NCBI GenBank assembly: GCA_964586225.1
Contig: CAZPHD010000007.1
Span: 20,184 to 84,183 of the forward strand
Length of the DNA: 64,000 nt
From: JANJUB01 sp964586225
GTDB taxonomy: Bacteria > Armatimonadota > Fimbriimonadia > Fimbriimonadales > Fimbriimonadaceae
Direction: 5' to 3'
Position 1 is the stretch's first letter. Every line of letters starts with the position of its first letter. The position numbers were made by a program, and so were the translations under genes. Of the stretch, positions 60,215-64,000 are shown piece after piece. A model generated the notes under the pieces. It saw only the letters and a program-made list of their open reading frames with translations. It was not told where the DNA came from and made no database searches.

Positions 60215-61186
60215 ATGCAACCGGCTGACCTTCGCACGCCGAACCTGGGCCGCAACAGCGGTATCCCCCTCGACCTCGATTGGGTCGAGTCTGTTCGCGT
60301 TAATCGCTCGGCCGTAGAGCGCCGTACCGCCACCCTGCTCGGCCGCCGGACCGTCAAGAAGCAGTGGCAGGCCGCGTGGCTCCTGCGCGCCATCGCCTGC
60401 ATGGATCTCACCACGCTTGCCGGCGATGACACCGCCTCCAACGTCCGCCGACTCTGCGCCAAAGCCCGCAAACCGGTCCGCGACGACCTTCTCGACGCGC
60501 TCGGCATACCAGAGTTAAGAGTCGGCGCAGTGTGCGTGTATCACGAGTGGGTCAGCACCGCAGTTGAGGCGCTCGCGGGTTCGGGCATTCCGGTCGCCGC
60601 CGTTTCCGCCGGATTCCCGCACGGCCAATCGCCCTTCCGACTTCGCCTCGCCGAAATCGAAGAGAGCGTCGCCGCCGGGGCCGAGGAGATCGACATCGTC
60701 ATCACTCGCGCCAAAGTGCTTGGTGGGGATTGGACGGGGCTCTATGACGAAGTGAAGGCGTTCCGCGAGGCCTGTGGAGATGCCCACCTCAAGGCCATCC
60801 TCGCAACCGGCGAACTCGCCACCCTCCGCAATGTACAAAAGGCGAGCCTCGTTGCAATGATGGCAGGGGCGGATTTCATCAAAACCTCCACCGGTAAAGA
60901 AACCGTTAACGCCACGCTCGACTTTGGCCTCGTGATGGCCCGGGCGATTCGCGACTTCAACGACCGCACCGGCTACCGCGTGGGATTCAAGCCGGCGGGT
61001 GGCATTCGCACTGCCAAGCAGTCGCTCGATTGGCTGATCCTCATGAAGGAAGAACTCGGCGATCCGTGGCTACGTCCCGACCTGTTCCGCCTTGGTGCGA
61101 GTAGCCTACTCACCGACATCGAGCGACAGCTCGAACACTTCGTGACCGGGCGCTACTCAGCCAATCACCGCCACCCGATGCCTTAG
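60215..61186 (+). CDS. deoC: Deoxyribose-phosphate aldolase, long animal-like type
   Basis: A 323-residue DERA that cleaves 2-deoxyribose-5-phosphate to glyceraldehyde-3-phosphate and acetaldehyde in deoxynucleoside breakdown. The Schiff-base lysine is in FIKTSTGKETVNAT and the second active lysine in GFKPAGGIRTAKQS. ERRTATLLGRRTVKKQWQAA and LTTLAGDDTASNVRRLC at the N-terminus, and HFVTGRYSANH at the C-terminus, match the long DERA type of animals rather than the roughly 250-residue E. coli type. It shares stop bases (TTAG) with the convergent M28 gene. Confidence 0.93.
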   Translation: MQPADLRTPNLGRNSGIPLDLDWVESVRVNRSAVERRTATLLGRRTVKKQWQAAWLLRAIACMDLTTLAGDDTASNVRRLCAKARKPVRDDLLDALGIPELRVGAVCVYHEWVSTAVEALAGSGIPVAAVSAGFPHGQSPFRLRLAEIEESVAAGAEEIDIVITRAKVLGGDWTGLYDEVKAFREACGDAHLKAILATGELATLRNVQKASLVAMMAGADFIKTSTGKETVNATLDFGLVMARAIRDFNDRTGYRVGFKPAGGIRTAKQSLDWLILMKEELGDPWLRPDLFRLGASSLLTDIERQLEHFVTGRYSANHRHPMP

Positions 61187-62193
61187 CGCATGCGGAACGG
61201 CGGGTCCTTTAGGAGCCACGTTTCCATCAACTTGCCCACCTTGCCCAGCGAGTCAGGCGAGCACTTGTCGGGCGTATCGTGGATCGTGTGCCATGGCTCG
61301 TACGTGAAGTCGATCAGATCAACCGTCGGCAATCCCGCTTGGTTGAGCGGAATGTGGTCATCTTCGATCCACGGCCCAAACTCGTTCGGGAACGTCTTTT
61401 CAAGCCCTACCTTGGCCGCATGAGCATAGAGCTCACGCACGAGCTTCGGCGCATACGCGTAGCTGTTACGCTCGATGGGCACCCTCAAATCTTTGTCGCC
61501 AATCATGTCAAGCAAGATGCCGTAGTCAGGCTTCGGAGTGGGCATGTTCTTCGCGAAATGCGCCGCCCCAAGAAACATCTCATCAAGGCCCGGACCGAGG
61601 TCTTCCCCATCTGTGAGAAGCACCATGACGCCAACATCCTTCGGTAAACGGTCCTTGACCGCCTTCATCAGTTCAAGAAGCACCGCGACGCCGCTACCGC
61701 CGTCGTTGGCCCCCACAATCGGCTTGGCGCGGTTCCCCTCGACCGGGTCTTGGTCGGCGTAGGGGCGGGTGTCCCAGTGGGCGAGAAGTAAAACGCGCGT
61801 CTTGGCGTCCTTCCAGTTCACTTCGCCGATGACGTTCCACATCGTCACCTTCTTGTTGCCTTGGGACCACGTGTGGGTGAACTCCTGCGTGCGGACGTTC
61901 TCGCAAGTTTCCTTGAGTTGGGCGGCAAGCCAGTCGCGGCACTCCTTGTGCGCCTCACTGCCAGGGAAACGCGGGCCAAATTCGGTCTGCTTGATGAGGT
62001 GGGACCAAGCTCGCTGCTGGTCAAACTTGACTTCGGAGGCCGACGGCGTGGCGGAGCCCTGCGCCGACCAGAGCAAGGCGGCTGCTAAGGCCGTGCAACC
62101 CAGCGTGGCGACGAAGCGACGTACTTTCGCCCCTTGAGCACCGATTCGAGCGTGGCGCCCTCGATCGTTCGTTCGATCTTCGACTTGTCCCAT
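61183..62193 (-). CDS. M28 family zinc peptidase / glutaminyl cyclase-like
   Basis: A 336-residue protein with a membrane-anchor or signal segment (FVATLGCTALAAALLWSAQG) preceded by an unusually long basic start. The M28 domain has LLLAHWDTRPYADQDP, VGANDGGSGVAVLLEL, LLTDGEDLGPG, GILLDMIGDKDLRVP and EPWHTIHDTPDKCS, all metal-ligand positions. The spacing resembles animal-type glutaminyl-peptide cyclotransferases as well as aminopeptidases. ATG 62193 overlaps the upstream gene by 109 bases. No closer ATG or GTG exists before the hydrophobic segment, so the true N-terminus is uncertain. Confidence 0.85.
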   Translation of the reverse strand: MGQVEDRTNDRGRHARIGAQGAKVRRFVATLGCTALAAALLWSAQGSATPSASEVKFDQQRAWSHLIKQTEFGPRFPGSEAHKECRDWLAAQLKETCENVRTQEFTHTWSQGNKKVTMWNVIGEVNWKDAKTRVLLLAHWDTRPYADQDPVEGNRAKPIVGANDGGSGVAVLLELMKAVKDRLPKDVGVMVLLTDGEDLGPGLDEMFLGAAHFAKNMPTPKPDYGILLDMIGDKDLRVPIERNSYAYAPKLVRELYAHAAKVGLEKTFPNEFGPWIEDDHIPLNQAGLPTVDLIDFTYEPWHTIHDTPDKCSPDSLGKVGKLMETWLLKDPPFRMR

Positions 62194-62672
62194 ATCTTGA
62201 AGTATCCCATGCCCCCACGCCCCAGCGATCCCGGCATCGCCACCGAGTAGGTGCGATTCTCATCAAGCGCCGAACCATTGACCGTGACATTCATCACGCG
62301 GCTTTCTGGTGCGCCCGCGGCCGAAAACTCGACAACGAATCCGGCAAGCTGCAAGAAGCTCGAGTTTGCTTGGGGATAGAGTGAGATCGAACGCTCGAAC
62401 GCGGCCCGAAGCTCGCGACCCGTCAGCTTCACCACGACGATGTCGTCGGTCGGAAACTGAAGCATGGACGCCAGATTGTTCGGATCATGAGTGCCCGATA
62501 CTGAACGCGCCGCAATGAAGGCACCATCGGTTTGGGCAACCTCGCGAAGCGCATCCGCCGCCGCTTGCGCAGGCAGATGAGCACCGGCTTCAGGATTCGT
62601 GGCCGAGCCACGGACTTGCGCCAGCGTGAGCGCCGCAACCAAAGCAAGCCAAAGCACCGTGAACGTTCGCAT
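62085..62672 (-). CDS. Stand-alone 5'-nucleotidase C-terminal domain, secreted
   Basis: A 195-residue exported protein: signal peptide (MRTFTVLWLALVAALTLAQ), then a 5_nucleotid_C domain. Marks are GAFIAARSVSGTHDPNNLAS, DIVVVKLTGRELRAAFERSI, NSSFLQLAGFVVEFS and YSVAMPGSLGRGGMGYF. In UshA-type enzymes this domain binds the nucleotide base and follows a metallophosphatase domain; here that domain is absent from the gene. GGAAG lies 7 bases before ATG 62672. It overlaps the M28 peptidase gene and is presumably co-transcribed with it. Confidence 0.85.
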   Translation of the reverse strand: MRTFTVLWLALVAALTLAQVRGSATNPEAGAHLPAQAAADALREVAQTDGAFIAARSVSGTHDPNNLASMLQFPTDDIVVVKLTGRELRAAFERSISLYPQANSSFLQLAGFVVEFSAAGAPESRVMNVTVNGSALDENRTYSVAMPGSLGRGGMGYFKIWDKSKIERTIEGATLESVLKGRKYVASSPRWVARP

Positions 62673-62735
62673 TTTCGATCTTCCGATATTGGACCCTATT
62701 AGTGGTGTCGGCGTTTCGGTCAACTTGCTTCAGGG

Positions 62736-63830
62736 TCAAACCAACTCGAAACCCAAAAGCTTGCCCAGACCAAACAGCAACCCGTACGTGGTCATCGATC
62801 CCGACATCACATGCAGCATCCCACTGTTGAGGATCCTTTGAAACGGCGACGGCTGCGGACCCATCGTCACGCGGTAGCGATGCAACAGCTCCTTCCCTGC
62901 CCGAATGCCCGACTCGATCTGGCGGTCATTGGGCGGCTTGGTCGTAATGAGCAGTTGCACCATGCCGCCGAGAGGCCGATACACCATGACCGTCACCAGC
63001 AACGCCACAATCAGCCGTAGATCCTGCTCGGCTGCCCATTGCCAGTTGAACAGACTCAAAAACACCGTCGCCCCGACCGCGAGGTTGGTGCCACACCGCG
63101 GATGAACGCGTGGCATCCGCTTCACGATCTCCGGCCGCAGTAGCTCACCGCGCTCGATGGCATGGACCACCATGTGCTCGGCGGCATGCGTCCCCGCGAG
63201 CGGCAAAAACCGAATGGCCCCCAAGAACAACACCGCCGGCAGCCAGATGCCTGCGAAAGGCGCAAACGTCGAATCGCCCATCGCGTCGGCGACCGCCCAT
63301 CCGGCCCGGTCCGACAACGCAAACAGCAGAAACAGCATCGCCCCAACCGAGAACAGGGCTAAGTGGGACACCCCGCCGCTGACCGAGCCGGTCGTGAGAT
63401 AGACGCCAAATGGCGTCGCCATGCCTCCGACCTGGTGGGGTGTCGGCATTCGGCGACCCTCGTCGGTGAGGTCGCTGGCGCTGACGATGCCCATGAGGTG
63501 CCGCTGTTCGTCAAGCACCAAGAACGCAGCCAGCGGTTCCTCAGTCAGGTTGCGCAGGGCTTCGGCGGCTGTCACGTGCGGACCGATGGTGGGCGGCACC
63601 ATGAGCGCGCGCAAGCAGGGGCTGTGGAGCGATTCGCCTTCGGCGAGAGCTAGGGCGAAGCTGGCCTCGGAAACCGCGCCGATACACTCGCCTTCGCGGA
63701 GGATGGGCACGATGGGATAGGCCGTCGTTCGAAGCAAGGCGCCTGCTCTTGCCAACGAGTCCTCGGGGTTGAGGAACTCGGTGGTTCGCATATGGGCGGC
63801 GACGGGCAGCGCCAGAGCTTCCGGATTCAC
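62736..63830 (-). CDS. CBS-domain pair fused to DUF1385 membrane domain
   Basis: A 364-residue protein. Two CBS motifs fill the first 130 residues (AYPIVPILREGECIGAVSEA, PLAAFLVLDEQRHLMGIVSA then SDLTDEG). A DUF1385 membrane domain follows with about five hydrophobic segments and the signature GTHAAEHMVVHAIERGEL, MPRVHPRCGTNLAVGATVF. CBS pairs sense adenine nucleotides, so the membrane part may be energy-regulated. GTG 63830 is preferred: CACAAT lies 12 bases upstream, and the longer frame to 63950 is not conserved-looking. ATG 63791 is an alternative. Confidence 0.78.
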   Translation of the reverse strand: MNPEALALPVAAHMRTTEFLNPEDSLARAGALLRTTAYPIVPILREGECIGAVSEASFALALAEGESLHSPCLRALMVPPTIGPHVTAAEALRNLTEEPLAAFLVLDEQRHLMGIVSASDLTDEGRRMPTPHQVGGMATPFGVYLTTGSVSGGVSHLALFSVGAMLFLLFALSDRAGWAVADAMGDSTFAPFAGIWLPAVLFLGAIRFLPLAGTHAAEHMVVHAIERGELLRPEIVKRMPRVHPRCGTNLAVGATVFLSLFNWQWAAEQDLRLIVALLVTVMVYRPLGGMVQLLITTKPPNDRQIESGIRAGKELLHRYRVTMGPQPSPFQRILNSGMLHVMSGSMTTYGLLFGLGKLLGFELV

Positions 63831-64000
63831 GCTCTGATTGTGGCTGATGGACAGGGGGACAGCCCATGAGACGGGTTGGTACCGCGCCCATCCAGTCGAC
63901 GGTTGCGTCCGTAAACGGCCTTTCCCAGCTGCGGTGTGGAAAAACCTCAAAAAACTTTACTCACTTTTCTAAAAGTCGTACTATACTGTGACGAACAGCG
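63831..64000. other. Right-edge intergenic region
   Basis: No gene is supported. The final 60 bases are A/T-rich with TATACT at 63982-63987 on the plus strand, which also reads AGTATA on the minus strand. It is a probable promoter for a gene beyond the edge. Confidence 0.35.

Overview
The window is dense, GC-rich (about 60% by eye) bacterial chromosome. The host appears to be a diderm: it has a beta-barrel protein, a lipoprotein, secreted WD40, BNR and RHS proteins, and a PEP-CTERM anchored protease. A gene for the Gram-negative Pup-like modifier UBact, with a proteasome beta subunit and a Dop-type enzyme, together with futalosine-route menaquinone synthesis (MqnA) and many apparently leaderless genes, points to Armatimonadota, possibly a Fimbriimonas-like lineage. 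That placement is an inference from gene content.

Layout. 1-14.2 kb: the start of an ECF sigma factor, an AbgT-type transporter, a PEP-CTERM trypsin-like protease, cmk-aroA, a cation/proton antiporter, a cystathionine gamma-synthase-like enzyme, a minus-strand operon (M14 carboxypeptidase, AraC-type regulator, DUF2905, HAD, queA), a DCC thiol oxidoreductase, speE and queG. 14.3-21.3 kb: an RHS polymorphic toxin of about 1680 residues, followed by a pentapeptide-like protein, an orphan and an Imm26-type immunity protein. 21.3-31.7 kb: purD, mqnA, VOC protein, corA, metallophosphatase, YHS protein, cNMP-binding protein, rfbBA, mazEF, porin-like protein, kinase, pterin dehydratase and TPR protein. 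31.7-39.4 kb: a WD40 protein, DUF302-glmL, and an S10 peptidase-pxpB-GH130 run. 39.4-42.7 kb: a 21-bp repeat array, then an overlapping operon of unknown proteins with a mini S24 peptidase. 42.7-52.4 kb: M42 peptidase, a large BNR protein, a PrpD-family protein, a DUF5694 remnant, and two HAF-like paralogues, one of them frameshifted. 52.4-59.1 kb: the proteasome-linked region with an L,D-transpeptidase, prcB, UBact, a TPR-thioredoxin protein, dop and a lipoprotein. 59.2-64 kb: a PfkB-family sugar kinase, an animal-type deoC, an M28 peptidase, a stand-alone 5'-nucleotidase C-terminal domain and a CBS-DUF1385 membrane protein.

Cross-cutting signals. At least fifteen genes carry a TANNNT-like -10 box 12-14 bases before the start codon and lack a Shine-Dalgarno sequence, so their mRNAs are probably leaderless. 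Four convergent gene pairs share overlapping stop codons (CTAG, CTAG, TTAA, TTAG). Period-7 repeat clusters occur in queG, in purD and in one spacer. The most notable systems are the UBact-proteasome locus, the RHS toxin/immunity island and the unknown membrane operon at 39.8-42.1 kb. No rRNA, tRNA, CRISPR array or insertion sequence was seen.
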